Shown: positions 17,385 through 30,146, counted from the stretch's first letter. The stretch is 64,000 bases of DNA from Halomonas faecis (GCF_010993975.1 NZ_JAACZO010000006.1:1-64000); one strand, 5' to 3'. Translations and numbers: made by a program. The notes: generated from the letters alone by a model not told the origin.

Positions 17385-18596
17385 ATGGATAACCGCACAG
17401 ACGCCAGCAAGAATCCGACCACCGCCATCGCGACGACATCCGACGCCACGCTGCCCACTGCTGGCGGCGTTACCGAGAAACCCACTTCCCGCCGCCAGTT
17501 CCTCAAGGGGGGGCTGCTGGCCACCGGCGGCGTGGCGGCCAGTACCATCGGTGCGCCTGCCGTTCTGGCGCAGAGCCCGATCGTCGTCAAGATGCAGACA
17601 TCGTGGCCCTCCGGCGATATCTGGATGGACTTCGCCCGTGAATACGTCGATCGCGTTCACCGCATGTCGGGCGGTCGACTACAGATCGACCTGATGCCGG
17701 CGGGTGCCGTGGTCGGTGCCTTTCAGGTGCTCGATGCAGTGGCCGATGGCATCATCGACGCGGCCCATTCGGTACCGGTGTATTGGTACGGCAAGCACAA
17801 GGCGGCCTCGCTGTTCGGCACCGGGCCGGTGTGGGGCGGCGATGCCAACACCATGCTCGGCTGGTACTACCAGGGCGGGGGCGAGGAGCTCTACCGCGAA
17901 CTGACCCAGGACATTCTGGGGCTCAACCTCTACGGTTTCTTCGGCTTCCCCATGCCGGCCCAGCCGTTCGGCTGGTTCAAGGACCAAGTCAATTCCGTCT
18001 CCGACGTCGAGGGTCTGAAGTATCGCACCGTGGGCCTGGCCGCCGACCTCTTGCAGTCCATGGGCATGAGCGTTGCTCAGCTGCCCGGCGGCGAGATCGT
18101 GCCGGCCATGGAACGGGGCGTCATCGATGCCTTCGAGTTCAACAACCCGTCTTCCGACATGCGCTTCGGCGCCCAGGACGTCGCCAAGAACTACTACCTC
18201 TCTTCTTACCACCAGGCCAGCGAGTCGTTCGAGTTCCTGTTCAACAAGGACTTCTTCGACGACCTGGACGAAGATCTGCAGGCCATTCTGCGTCATGGCG
18301 TGGAAGCCGCTTCCACGTCCAATACCGCCTCGGCGCTGGACAACTACTCCGCCGACCTGCAGGCGCTACAGGAAGAGCATGGCGTCACCGTGCACCGCAC
18401 CTCCAAGGAGATCCTCGATGCCCAGCTCCAGGCGTGGGACGAGCTGATTCCTCAGCTCGAAGAAGACGACTTCATGCGGCGCTGCATGGAGAGCCAGCGT
18501 GAGTGGGTCGAGCGCGTCGTGTATTACGAGCTCATGAACAAGCCCGACCTGGCCCTGGCCTATGAGCACTACTTCCCGGGCAAGCTGAACCTCTGA
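17385..18596 (+). CDS. TRAP transporter substrate-binding protein (DctP type), Tat-exported
   Basis: 403 residues. A twin-arginine signal, SRRQFLKGGLLATGG (about residues 36-50), is followed by APAVLA and a mature DctP-family solute-binding protein; LKYRTVGLAADLLQSMGMSV and PGGEIVPAMERGVIDAFEF are typical. Tat export and the long form resemble the mannitol/chloroaromatic/alpha-keto-acid (FcbT1/TakP) subgroup, which is my inference for the ligand class (a carboxylate). The ATG at 17385 follows AGAGGAAA. The permease genes follow after two hairpins. Confidence 0.92.
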   Translation: MDNRTDASKNPTTAIATTSDATLPTAGGVTEKPTSRRQFLKGGLLATGGVAASTIGAPAVLAQSPIVVKMQTSWPSGDIWMDFAREYVDRVHRMSGGRLQIDLMPAGAVVGAFQVLDAVADGIIDAAHSVPVYWYGKHKAASLFGTGPVWGGDANTMLGWYYQGGGEELYRELTQDILGLNLYGFFGFPMPAQPFGWFKDQVNSVSDVEGLKYRTVGLAADLLQSMGMSVAQLPGGEIVPAMERGVIDAFEFNNPSSDMRFGAQDVAKNYYLSSYHQASESFEFLFNKDFFDDLDEDLQAILRHGVEAASTSNTASALDNYSADLQALQEEHGVTVHRTSKEILDAQLQAWDELIPQLEEDDFMRRCMESQREWVERVVYYELMNKPDLALAYEHYFPGKLNL

Positions 18597-18607
18597 TTGC
18601 GCGGCGC

Positions 18608-18638
18608 CGGCCTCCTCGGTTTTACTCCGGGGAGGCCG
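18608..18638 (+). terminator. Hairpin after dctP
   Basis: CGGCCTCC (18608-18615) pairs with GGAGGCCG (18631-18638) ten bases after the dctP stop. Together with the next hairpin it probably reduces read-through into, or stabilises the message of, the abundant binding protein relative to its permease. Confidence 0.45.
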
Positions 18639-18677
18639 AATGGCGCCTGAATGGAAGGTTCATCGTCTTTCACGCGT

Positions 18678-18705
18678 GGCGTGGCGGTCGACTGACCGCC
18701 ACGCC
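18678..18705 (+). promoter_or_regulatory. 12-base-pair perfect hairpin between dctP and dctQ
   Basis: GGCGTGGCGGTC pairs perfectly with GACCGCCACGCC around a GACT loop. There is no T run. Such intercistronic hairpins in binding-protein operons usually set unequal expression of binding protein and permease; that role is inferred. Confidence 0.5.
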
Positions 18706-18732
18706 AGCCGATCCGGTAGGTGTGCTCGCACT

Positions 18733-19344
18733 ATGATCAACGTCATTCGTTTCATCGATCGCTTGACGAGCTGGTTCGGCCGGGCCTTCGCCTGGCTGAT
18801 TCTGCTCATGGCGTTCGGTATGGGCTACGAGGTGGTATCGCGCTATGCCTTCAATGCGCCCACCGCCTGGTCCTTCGATATGTCCTATATCCTCTATGGC
18901 ACCCTCTTCATGATGGGGGGTGCCTACACCCTGGCTCGCAACGCCCACGTGCGCGGCGACTTCCTCTATCGACTGTGGCAGCCGCGCACCCAGGCCAAGG
19001 TGGAACTGGTGCTCTATTTCATCTTCTTCTACCCCGGCGTCACGGCCCTGGTCATCTCCGGCTGGAAGTACGCCGAGCGTTCCTGGCGTTACCTGGAGGT
19101 GAGCACCTTCTCCCCGGCGGGCGTGCCGATCTTTCATTTCAAGACCGTGCTCATGGTGGCCGGCATCCTGCTGTTCATTCAGGGGATCGCCCAGGTGTGT
19201 CGCTGCATCATCTGCATCCGCACCAATGAGTGGCCGCCGAGCGTCGAAGACGTGGAAGAGCTGGAAGACAAGCTCATGCGTCAGGCCGCAGCCGGTGAAA
19301 TCGACACGTCGTATGAGGCCGACCAGGAGAGAGACGACAAATGA
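18733..19344 (+). CDS. TRAP transporter small permease (DctQ)
   Basis: 203 residues with four hydrophobic helices (about 18-38, 52-72, 92-112 and 132-152) and a charged cytoplasmic C-terminus rich in Glu. The DctQ signatures YEVVSRYAFNAPTAWSFDMS and GGAYTLARNAHVRGDF are present. It forms the membrane complex with DctM. The ATG at 18733 is preferred over the longer open frame, which would run through the intercistronic hairpin. It overlaps dctM by four bases (ATGA). Confidence 0.9.
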   Translation: MINVIRFIDRLTSWFGRAFAWLILLMAFGMGYEVVSRYAFNAPTAWSFDMSYILYGTLFMMGGAYTLARNAHVRGDFLYRLWQPRTQAKVELVLYFIFFYPGVTALVISGWKYAERSWRYLEVSTFSPAGVPIFHFKTVLMVAGILLFIQGIAQVCRCIICIRTNEWPPSVEDVEELEDKLMRQAAAGEIDTSYEADQERDDK

Positions 19345-20762
19345 CGGATCCTCAGATCGCTATCATGATGCTGGGGATCTTCATCCTCATCATCTTTCTC
19401 GGCTTCCCCATTGCCTTCACGCTGATGGCCTTGGGGGTCCTCTTCGGCTACTTCGCCTACTTCAACCCCGGGCGCATGTGGCGCGACTACGACCGTGCCG
19501 TGGAAGCCGGTGCCGGCAACTGGGAGCTCATCGAAACCTGGGTCGGTGGCTTCTTCAACAACCGAATATTCGATCTCTTCGTCAATCAGACCTACTCGGT
19601 CATGGCGAACGAGGTGCTCACCGCAGTACCGCTGTTCCTGTTCATGGGCTATATCGTCGAGCGCGCCAATATCGTCGACCGGCTCTTCTCGACGCTCTAC
19701 ATCGCCGCCAAGCGGCTGCCCGGCTCCATGGCCGTAGCGGCGCTGATCACCTGTGCGCTGTTCGCCACGGCCACCGGCATCGTCGGGGCGGTGGTGACGC
19801 TGATGGGGCTGCTGGCTCTGCCGGCCATGCTCAAGGCCCGCTACGACACCAGCTTCGCCTCGGGCGTGATCTGCGCCGGCGGTACGCTGGGCATCCTGAT
19901 TCCGCCCTCGATCATGCTGATCGTCTATGCGGCGGCCTCGGGGGTGTCCATCGTGCGCCTCTATGCTGGGGCGCTGCTGCCGGGTTTCCTGCTCGCCGGG
20001 CTCTACCTGATCTACATCATCGGGCGTGCGTTGCTGCAGCCCTCGGTGGCGCCGAAGCCTCGCGAGGAAGACGTCGGGGACGTGCCCACCGGAAAGCTGA
20101 TCCTCATGGTATTCACCTCCTTCGTCCCGTTGGCGGTGCTGATCATGGCGGTGCTGGGCTCCATCCTGTTCGGTCTGGCCACGCCCACCGAAGCGGCGTC
20201 GGCGGGCGCGCTCGGCGGTCTGCTGCTGGCGGCGGTCTACCGGGCCTTGACCTGGCAGCGGCTGCGCGAAGCGGTCTACCTCACCATGAAGACCACGGCC
20301 ATGGTGTGCTGGCTGTTCGTCGGCTCCTGGACGTTCTCCTCGGTATTCTCCTACCTGGGGGGCGAGCACCTGATCACCGAGTTCGTCACCGGGCTCGACA
20401 TCTCGCCGTTGACTTTCCTGTTGCTGGCGCAGTTCATCATCTTCCTGCTCGGCTGGCCGCTGGAGTGGTCGGAGATCATCATCATCTTCGTGCCGATCTT
20501 CCTGCCGCTGCTGCCGCATTTCGGCATCGACCCGCTATTCTTCGGTATCCTGGTGGCACTCAACCTGCAGACGTCGTTCTTGACGCCACCCATGGCGATG
20601 TCGGCGTACTATCTCAAGGGTATTGCGCCACCGCAGGTGCAGCTGACCCAGATATTCCGCGGTTGCATGCCGTTCCTGGCCATGGTGTTCCTGGCGATGA
20701 TCGTGCTGTACAACTTGCCGCAGATCGTCTTTTGGCTGCCGGAGGTCGTTTATGGGCGCTAA
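19341..20762 (+). CDS. TRAP transporter large permease (DctM)
   Basis: 473 residues, about twelve hydrophobic segments, the sodium-coupled transport subunit of a TRAP system. ATGIVGAVVTLMGLLALPAM and GTLGILIPPSIMLIVYAAAS are the diagnostic DctM blocks. The hydrophilic insert after residue 230 (PKPREEDVGD) and total length fit the FcbT3-like subgroup. It overlaps dctQ by four bases and the following amidase by eleven, so the whole run is one operon. Confidence 0.93.
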   Translation: MTDPQIAIMMLGIFILIIFLGFPIAFTLMALGVLFGYFAYFNPGRMWRDYDRAVEAGAGNWELIETWVGGFFNNRIFDLFVNQTYSVMANEVLTAVPLFLFMGYIVERANIVDRLFSTLYIAAKRLPGSMAVAALITCALFATATGIVGAVVTLMGLLALPAMLKARYDTSFASGVICAGGTLGILIPPSIMLIVYAAASGVSIVRLYAGALLPGFLLAGLYLIYIIGRALLQPSVAPKPREEDVGDVPTGKLILMVFTSFVPLAVLIMAVLGSILFGLATPTEAASAGALGGLLLAAVYRALTWQRLREAVYLTMKTTAMVCWLFVGSWTFSSVFSYLGGEHLITEFVTGLDISPLTFLLLAQFIIFLLGWPLEWSEIIIIFVPIFLPLLPHFGIDPLFFGILVALNLQTSFLTPPMAMSAYYLKGIAPPQVQLTQIFRGCMPFLAMVFLAMIVLYNLPQIVFWLPEVVYGR

Positions 20763-22104
20763 GCGCAATCCCGCTCAGGAAATGGCCGCACTCACCGCCA
20801 GTGAGGCGGCCCGGCGCATCGCCGAAGGGGTGCTGACCTCGGCCGATCTGGTCGCCGCCTGTCTCGATGTCATCGATGCCCAAGAAGAGCAGGTTCGCGC
20901 CTGGGCCTTCCTGGATCGCGACAAGGCCATGCTCGAGGCCAAGGAGCGCGACCGGCGCCGCCAGCGCGGGCTGCCCCTGGGCCCCCTGCACGGGGTGCCC
21001 GTAGGGGTGAAGGACATCATCGACGTCAAGGGCATGCCCACCGGCAACGGCACGCCCATCGACGAAGGGCGGCGGCCTTTCGAGGACGCCACGGTGATCC
21101 GTCGCCTGCGCGATGCCGGCGCAGTCATTCTCGGCAAGACGGTGACCACCGAGCTGGCGTATTTCCACCCAGGCAAGACGCGCAACCCGCACGATCCCTC
21201 GCGTACGCCGGGTGGCTCTTCCAGTGGGTCGGCGGCGGCGGTGGCGGCCGGCATGGTGCCGCTGGCGCTGGGTAGCCAGACCAACGGCTCGGTGATTCGG
21301 CCGGCGTCCTATTGCGGGGTGGTCGGTTTCAAGCCCGGCTTCGGTGCCGTGCCGCGAAGCGGCGTGCTCACGCTGGCCCCCAGCCTCGACCAGCTCGGTA
21401 TCTTCTCCCGCTCCATCGAGGATGCCGCCCTGATCGAATCGCTCATGGGGCCGGATGACCGGGACGACGATGCCCGGGAAAACCCGGGTCCGCTCACGGC
21501 CACCGCGCTGACGGAGCCGCCGGTGACGCCGGCCCTGGCTCTCGTGAGAACGCCATTCTGGGAGCGTGCCGATGCGGCCATGCGCGATGCGTTCGGCGAG
21601 CTGGCGCCGGCTCTGGGAGGCGCCGCCGCCGAGGTGGAGCTTCCCGAGCCGTTCGGACGCGGCGTCGGCTGGCTGGGCGGTGTGATGGCAGCCGAGATGG
21701 CGCGCAACCTCGGCCACTACGTGGACCGGGCCCCGGACCAGGTCAGCGAGAAATTGCGTGAACTGGTGGCCGACGGACGAGCCATGCGCGCGCCCGATTA
21801 CCTGGCAGCCCGCGACATGCGGCGGGTGTTGCGCGATTCGCTGGGTCCGCTCTTCCACCGCTTCGACGTCATCGTCACGCCGTCGGCCACCGGGGAGGCA
21901 CCCATCGGGCTCGAGAGCACCGGCGACCCGGTCTTCTGTAGCCTGTGGACCTTCTGCGGCTTGCCGGCCATCAGCCTGCCGCTGATGACCGGGGCCAACG
22001 GAATGCCGATCGGCGTACAGCTGGTGGCACCGCCGGGCCAAGAGGCTCGCTTGCTGCGCACCGCGCGCTGGCTGGTGCGCACCCTTTCTCAGGAGGCCGG
22101 CTAA
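20752..22104 (+). CDS. Amidase-signature hydrolase coupled to the TRAP transporter
   Basis: 450 residues. The Ser-cis-Ser-Lys triad is visible: K87 in GVKDIID, cis-Ser in TPGGSSSGS (residues 152-160) and nucleophile S180 in [13 protein letters not shown]. It hydrolyses an amide (or ester) bond in the cytoplasm. Because it overlaps dctM by eleven bases, it most likely acts on the imported compound or on a product of it, releasing ammonia and a carboxylate. GatA is unlikely: no gatB/gatC are present and the C-terminus differs. Exact substrate unknown. Confidence 0.88.
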   Translation: MGAKRNPAQEMAALTASEAARRIAEGVLTSADLVAACLDVIDAQEEQVRAWAFLDRDKAMLEAKERDRRRQRGLPLGPLHGVPVGVKDIIDVKGMPTGNGTPIDEGRRPFEDATVIRRLRDAGAVILGKTVTTELAYFHPGKTRNPHDPSRTPGGSSSGSAAAVAAGMVPLALGSQTNGSVIRPASYCGVVGFKPGFGAVPRSGVLTLAPSLDQLGIFSRSIEDAALIESLMGPDDRDDDARENPGPLTATALTEPPVTPALALVRTPFWERADAAMRDAFGELAPALGGAAAEVELPEPFGRGVGWLGGVMAAEMARNLGHYVDRAPDQVSEKLRELVADGRAMRAPDYLAARDMRRVLRDSLGPLFHRFDVIVTPSATGEAPIGLESTGDPVFCSLWTFCGLPAISLPLMTGANGMPIGVQLVAPPGQEARLLRTARWLVRTLSQEAG

Positions 22105-22268
22105 TGACCGACAAGATTCTTGCCGTCGTGGCGCTGTGCGGGCTGATCGCCTTTCTGATCACGGTGCCGATCTTCGTGCCGCACATCGACCTGATTCTGT
22201 TCACCCTGGGCTGCGTGCTGCTGGCCGTCTACGACTTCTGGAACGAATTGGCCAGCCGTCGTCGCTGA
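22104..22268 (+). CDS. 54-residue membrane protein at the end of the TRAP-amidase operon
   Basis: The ATG overlaps the amidase stop codon (TAATG) with GGAGG ten bases upstream. The protein has two hydrophobic helices (about residues 5-22 and 27-44) and ends NELASRRR, a positive-inside tail. No family is recognised. Translational coupling to the amidase argues that it is real; it may be an accessory of the permease or may tether the amidase to the membrane. Confidence 0.65.
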   Translation: MTDKILAVVALCGLIAFLITVPIFVPHIDLILFTLGCVLLAVYDFWNELASRRR

Positions 22269-22307
22269 GCGCGATCCATCTTGCCAAGGCAGGACGTCTC
22301 CTGAATA

Positions 22308-22323
22308 CTGTATTTAAATACAG
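22308..22323. promoter_or_regulatory. LexA (SOS) box before umuDC
   Basis: CTGTATTTAAATACAG fits the gammaproteobacterial LexA consensus CTGT-N8-ACAG exactly and is a perfect palindrome. It lies 15 bases before the umuD start codon, so LexA binding would block the promoter until DNA damage. Confidence 0.88.
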
Positions 22324-22337
22324 ATTCAGGAGGCGTC

Positions 22338-22805
22338 ATGTCATTCGTAGCCCGTTGCTCGCCGCGCATCGTGGCGTGCGCTGCCGTCGAATCGCACCAC
22401 GGCGCTCAGCCACTGCTCGGCTGTCGAGTGCGAGCGGGTTTTCCCAGCCCGGCCGACGATCACCTGGATGTCGAACTCAACCTCCACGACCATGTGGTGC
22501 GCCGCCCGGCCTCCACCTACTTCGTGCGTGCCGAAGGCGACTCGATGCAGGGCGACGGCATTCACGACGGCGACCTCCTGGTGGTGGATCGCAGCCTCGA
22601 GCCCCTGCCGGGCCGGGTGGTGGTGATCGCCGTGGATGGCGAGCCCACCGTCAAGCGCCTGGCACGGGACGGCGAACGCCTCCTGCTGGTGGCCAGCAAC
22701 CCGCGTTTCGCCCCCATTCCGCTGGCGGGGCGCGAGTGCCATGTATGGGGTGTGGTCACCCATGTGGTGCACGCCCTGCCGGCGCTGCCGGGAGGGCACG
22801 AATGA
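22338..22805 (+). CDS. umuD: UmuD: SOS mutagenesis protein, self-cleaving
   Basis: 155 residues. The S24-family dyad is present: S69 in [15 protein letters not shown] and K106 in EPTVKRLA, with the same 37-residue spacing as in E. coli UmuD. The RecA-stimulated cleavage site is most likely A33-G34 in [13 protein letters not shown]. The N-terminal arm before it is about nine residues longer than in E. coli. Cleaved UmuD' joins UmuC to make DNA polymerase V. It overlaps umuC by four bases and is preceded by a LexA box. Confidence 0.92.
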   Translation: MSFVARCSPRIVACAAVESHHGAQPLLGCRVRAGFPSPADDHLDVELNLHDHVVRRPASTYFVRAEGDSMQGDGIHDGDLLVVDRSLEPLPGRVVVIAVDGEPTVKRLARDGERLLLVASNPRFAPIPLAGRECHVWGVVTHVVHALPALPGGHE

Positions 22806-24079
22806 TCGCCCTGGTCGATGCCAACAGCTTCTACGTCAGTTGCGAGCGCGTCTTCGATCCCTCCCTCGAGGGGCGGCCGGTGGGCGTGCTCTCCAACAAC
22901 GACGGCTGCGTCGTCGCCCGCAGTGCCGAGCTCAAGGCACTGGGCGTGGCCATGGGGGCACCGTTGCATCTGTTGCCGCCGGCCATCCGACGGCGGGCGG
23001 CGCTGTTGTCCAGCAACTATGCACTGTACGGCGACATGTCGCGGCGTGTGAATGCGGTACTTGGCGAGTTCTCGCCGGACGTGGAGGTCTACTCCATCGA
23101 CGAGAGCTTCGTCGGCCTGGACGGCTTCGACCCGGGCAGCCTGGAGGCATACTGCCAGCGCCTGCGTGAGACAGTGCGCCGCGATACCGGCATTCCCGTT
23201 GGCGTGGGCGTGGCGCCCACCCGCGTGCTCGCCAAGGTGGCCAATCGGGCGGCCAAGGCAGTGCCTGCCTACGAGGGCGTGTGCCGGTTGGAAGCCGATG
23301 CCCCAGCCACCCGAGCACTGCTCATGCAACTGCCGGCCACCGAGCTATGGGGCGTGGCGCGGCGCACCGGCGAACGGCTGGCGTTGATGGGCATCCACAC
23401 CGCCTGGCAGCTGCGCGAGGCCGACCCGCAGCGGATACGCCGCGACTTCTCGGTGGTGCTCGAGCGCATCGTCTGGGAGCTGCGCGGCCGTGCGGCCATC
23501 GAGCTCGAGGATCTGGCCGAGTCGCGCCAGCGTCTCATGGTATCGCGCTCCTTCGGCCGCCTGACCGGCGAGTATGACGAACTCGCCGCGGCGTTGCGCC
23601 AGCACGGCGCCCGTGCCGCCGAGAAGCTGCGTGGCCAAGGCAGTCTCGCTCGAGCGGTGATGGTCTTCTTGCGCACCAATCCGCACCAGGTCCACGAGCC
23701 CCAGTACGGCAATCGCCTGGTGGTGCCTCTGGCCCGTGCCAGCGACGACACCCACGAGCTGCTGGCAGTGGTTCGCCGTGCCCTGGCGGCCTTGTATCGC
23801 CAGGGCTATCGCTACCAGAAGTGCGGCGTGGCGCTGCTCGACCTGGTCGACCGTGAGCGCCGCCAGCTCTCGCTGCTCGAGGCGGCGCACGATGCAACGC
23901 AGAAACAGCGCAGCATGCGCCTGATGGCGGTGGTGGATCGGCTCAATCGCGAAATGGGGCGGGACACCGTGCGTTTCGGTCTACCCTGCGAGAACAGCGC
24001 CTGGCAGCTGCGTTGCGAGCGGCTCAGTTCGCGCTACACCACGCGCTGGAACGAACTGATGAAGGTCAAGACGGGGTGA
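22802..24079 (+). CDS. umuC: UmuC: catalytic subunit of translesion DNA polymerase V
   Basis: 425 residues, full length for the Y family. Catalytic acidic residues are visible in [18 protein letters not shown] (first Asp) and [11 protein letters not shown] (Asp-Glu pair). The thumb and little-finger domains follow (about 240-350) and the DUF4113 tail lies at the C-terminus ([17 protein letters not shown]). Coupled to umuD by ATGA and under the same LexA box. It copies past lesions at the price of mutations. Confidence 0.95.
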   Translation: MIALVDANSFYVSCERVFDPSLEGRPVGVLSNNDGCVVARSAELKALGVAMGAPLHLLPPAIRRRAALLSSNYALYGDMSRRVNAVLGEFSPDVEVYSIDESFVGLDGFDPGSLEAYCQRLRETVRRDTGIPVGVGVAPTRVLAKVANRAAKAVPAYEGVCRLEADAPATRALLMQLPATELWGVARRTGERLALMGIHTAWQLREADPQRIRRDFSVVLERIVWELRGRAAIELEDLAESRQRLMVSRSFGRLTGEYDELAAALRQHGARAAEKLRGQGSLARAVMVFLRTNPHQVHEPQYGNRLVVPLARASDDTHELLAVVRRALAALYRQGYRYQKCGVALLDLVDRERRQLSLLEAAHDATQKQRSMRLMAVVDRLNREMGRDTVRFGLPCENSAWQLRCERLSSRYTTRWNELMKVKTG

Positions 24080-24180
24080 AAAGGCTTTGATGCGTCAGGG
24101 TAGGAAGCTCTGCACGAAGCCGTCTGACAGCTACACTGAAGCCCACCATCCAAGTTTCCGGTATTGCGAGGAGAGCGGTC

Positions 24181-24933
24181 ATGCGAGTGGAAGGCAAAGT
24201 CATCATCATTACCGGAGGCGCCAGCGGTATCGGTCTGGCCAGCGCGCAGCGTTGTCTGGCGGAAGGAGCGCGGGTGGTCATCGCCGACATCGAGGATAGC
24301 GTCGGGGCCGAGCGGGCCTCTGAGCTCGACGTGCGATACCCGGGCCGCTGCCGTTTCGAGCCCTGCGATGTCACCGAGACCGCTCAGGTGGATCGTCTCT
24401 TCGAAGAGACCGTGACGGCATTCGGCAGGGTCGATGCCGTCTTCAACAATGCCGGAATCGGCGGTATCGCCCCCACCGATGAGGTGAGCGACGAAGAGTA
24501 CCTCGAGGTCATCGACATCAATCTCAACGGCGTCTTCCGGGTGGCCCGGGCGGCGTTGCGGGTGATGTATCGCCAAGGGCAGGGCAGCATCGTCAACTGC
24601 GCTTCCATCCTCGGCGTGTTCGGTCAGTCGCAGACGGCAGCCTACACCGCGGCCAAGGGCGGCGTGGTCAACCTGACTCGCACGCTGGCCATCGAGGCGG
24701 CACCCAAGGGAGTGCGGGTCAATGCCATCGGTCCGGGCTATATCGATACACCGCTGCTCGAGGCACTGGACGACGAACTGCTCCAGGGGCTGATCGACCT
24801 GCATCCCCTGGGTCGTCTGGGGCGCCCCGAGGAAGTGGCCAGTGCTTTTCTGTTCCTGGCCAGCGACGAGGCGAGTTTTGTCACTGGCGCCCATCTGATG
24901 GTCGACGGCGGCTTCACGGCTGGCAAGTCGTGA
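24181..24933 (+). CDS. Short-chain dehydrogenase/reductase
   Basis: 250 residues, classical SDR. The NAD(P) loop is TGGASGIG (residues 11-18), NNAG lies at about 90, the catalytic serine in NCASILG and the Tyr-Lys pair in YTAAKGG. An Asp after the second strand (IADIE) suggests NAD rather than NADP. It is a single gene with GAGGAGAGC before its ATG. Its substrate cannot be read from sequence; members are often labelled 3-oxoacyl-ACP reductase or glucose dehydrogenase without proof. Confidence 0.88.
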   Translation: MRVEGKVIIITGGASGIGLASAQRCLAEGARVVIADIEDSVGAERASELDVRYPGRCRFEPCDVTETAQVDRLFEETVTAFGRVDAVFNNAGIGGIAPTDEVSDEEYLEVIDINLNGVFRVARAALRVMYRQGQGSIVNCASILGVFGQSQTAAYTAAKGGVVNLTRTLAIEAAPKGVRVNAIGPGYIDTPLLEALDDELLQGLIDLHPLGRLGRPEEVASAFLFLASDEASFVTGAHLMVDGGFTAGKS

Positions 24934-25038
24934 AGCCGTGCCGTCGGTGAATGGCGGGAGCCGGCGTCGGCTGCCATCCTGAAGGAACCCAAGCGCGTGC
25001 AGCGGCAGGTGCGATCCGTCGCTGCCAAGGAGGTTCCC

Positions 25039-25911
25039 ATGCCATGGCGTTGGAGATCGCGGCTGTCCCAGGGTGTCATCTGGCTGGGCGTGGCGATGCT
25101 GACGATGAGCGGCACGCTGGCGGCTCGCGATCTTGCCGTCGACCCCGAGACGATGGTCGAGGTGGAGGTCGCCACGGTGGGCGTGGCCGGGATGAGCGGC
25201 CTACCCGTGGTTCTGCTGCGCGAGCCCGGGGCCCGCGAAGTGGTGCCCATCTTCATCGGTCCCAATGAGGCAGGTGCCATCCTGCGCAGCCTCCACGGCG
25301 AACGCGCGAGTCGCCCCCGCACTCATGAACTGCTGGGCGACGTGCTGGCCGGCCTCGATGCCAGCCTGGAGCGCGTCTATGTCGACGCCATCGAGGACAG
25401 CACCTTCTTCGGCATGCTCGAACTTCGCCTGGAAGACCGCAGTGAGCCGGTGCGCATCGACAGTCGTCCCAGCGATGCCATTGCCGTGGCGTTGAATACC
25501 GGCGCTTCCATTCATGTGGCGCCGCAGGTGCTGGAGGCAGCCCGAGAGATCGAATATCGGGGGCTGGAGGATCAGGTGGTGGCAGCCTTGGGCATCACGG
25601 TGACGCCGCTCGACGAGGAGCTTCGCGCCGCGCTGGAACTGCCCGACGACGAAGGCGTGCTGGTCAGCGAGGCCCAAGGAGAAGCGGCTGAAGCCGGCCT
25701 GGCCCCCGGAGCACTGCTGCTCGAGGTCAACGGTGAGGTGCCCACCACGCCGATGCACTTTCTCGAACTGGTACGTGGCACGTCGCGCGGCGAGAAGGCC
25801 CAGTTGCGCTACTGGCAAAAAGGCGAGGAGCACGAACTGGAGCTCTCCACTGACGTGCCCGAGCCGCGGCGGCGTCCCGGCGGCCAACCGTCGAGCGGGT
25901 TGCGTACCTGA
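25039..25911 (+). CDS. Exported bifunctional-nuclease (BFN/DUF151) domain fused to a PDZ domain
   Basis: 290 residues. An N-terminal signal peptide (WRWRSR, then GVIWLGVAMLTMSGTLAA) is followed by a BFN/DUF151 domain (about 38-165; VPIFIGPNEAGAIL, DSRPSDAIAVALNTGASIHV) and a PDZ domain (about 190-270; GVLVSEAQGEAAEAGLAPGA, EVNGEVPTTP). The start at 25039 follows AAGGAGGTTCCC. BFN domains are usually cytoplasmic, so periplasmic export with a peptide-binding PDZ domain is unusual. The proline/arginine-rich end is probably disordered. The following phosphatase gene begins 23 bases later and may be cotranscribed. Confidence 0.82.
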   Translation: MPWRWRSRLSQGVIWLGVAMLTMSGTLAARDLAVDPETMVEVEVATVGVAGMSGLPVVLLREPGAREVVPIFIGPNEAGAILRSLHGERASRPRTHELLGDVLAGLDASLERVYVDAIEDSTFFGMLELRLEDRSEPVRIDSRPSDAIAVALNTGASIHVAPQVLEAAREIEYRGLEDQVVAALGITVTPLDEELRAALELPDDEGVLVSEAQGEAAEAGLAPGALLLEVNGEVPTTPMHFLELVRGTSRGEKAQLRYWQKGEEHELELSTDVPEPRRRPGGQPSSGLRT

Positions 25912-25934
25912 GCGGTGGGCTGCAAGGAGCCGCG

Positions 25935-26582
25935 ATGATCCAACACCATGCCCAGAACCGTCACGGTCGGGATTTCGTCGTCGGCGACATCCACGGCGAA
26001 TACCGGCTGCTCGATGAAGCGCTGCACCGGGTCGACTTCCAAGTCTCGCGAGACCGGCTCTTTTCGGTGGGCGATCTGATCGACCGGGGCCCGGACTCCT
26101 TCGCCTGCCTGTCGCTGGCGCTGGAGCCGTGGTTCTTCGGGGTGCGCGGCAATCATGAAGCGCTTGCGCAGGCGGCTATTGATGGCGGCGACTGGGGCGC
26201 GTGGCTGATGAACGGGGGCACTTGGGTGCGTGACCACGACCTGGATGCGGTGCGTCGGCGGCTCGATTCAGCTCTGGTGCGGCTGCCCTACGTGCGGGAG
26301 GTGGTCGTTGCCGGCCAGCGCCTCGGCATCGTGCACGCTGAGCCGCCACCGGACTGGGCGCAGATCGAGACGGCCGACGAAGCGCTGATGCATCAACTGG
26401 TGTGGGGCCGCCGCCGCATTGCCGGCCAGGATGCGACGCCGGTAACCGGGGTCGATGCGGTGGCGGTGGGGCACACCATCGTCCCCCAGCCGGTGCGGCT
26501 GGGGAACGTGCACTACCTCGATACCGGCGCCTTCGACACCGGCCGGCTGACGCTGCTGGAAGCCCAGGAATTGCTCGGATGA
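25935..26582 (+). CDS. Metallophosphoesterase, PrpA/PphA-like Ser/Thr phosphatase
   Basis: 215 residues, with the phosphoesterase motifs in order: VVGDIHGEY (residues 16-24), GDLIDRGPDS (about 47-56), GVRGNHEA (about 74-81), IVHAEPP and GHTIVP. The pattern and length match the lambda-phosphatase/PrpA group, which dephosphorylates Ser/Thr or Tyr residues using two metal ions. GGAGCC lies before the ATG. ApaH (Ap4A hydrolase) is a related alternative but is longer. Confidence 0.88.
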   Translation: MIQHHAQNRHGRDFVVGDIHGEYRLLDEALHRVDFQVSRDRLFSVGDLIDRGPDSFACLSLALEPWFFGVRGNHEALAQAAIDGGDWGAWLMNGGTWVRDHDLDAVRRRLDSALVRLPYVREVVVAGQRLGIVHAEPPPDWAQIETADEALMHQLVWGRRRIAGQDATPVTGVDAVAVGHTIVPQPVRLGNVHYLDTGAFDTGRLTLLEAQELLG

Positions 26583-26637
26583 TTCCCATGAGCCCGGTCG
26601 GCGAATACCGAAGCGCGTTGCCGGAGCCATGACGCGA

Positions 26638-26671
26638 AACCGCCACCCGGGCTTGGCCCAGGGTGGCGGTT
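26638..26671. terminator. Hairpin between the phosphatase gene and tRNA-Thr
   Basis: AACCGCCACCC (26638-26648) pairs perfectly with GGGTGGCGGTT (26661-26671) across a 12-base loop. It can serve both the rightward phosphatase transcript and the leftward tRNA transcript. Confidence 0.6.
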
Positions 26672-26680
26672 GACGCTCGT

Positions 26681-26756
<76 letters not shown>

Positions 26757-26797
26757 AATGGCGGCATGATAGCGCCGCCGTGGCGGCGCTGCCAAGT

Positions 26798-30134
<3,337 letters not shown>

Positions 30135-30146
30135 GGCGGAGACCTT

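Noticed and set aside
18640..18732. Upstream start for dctQ at 18640
   Set aside because: It would place a 12-base-pair hairpin within the coding region and add 31 residues not seen in DctQ proteins.
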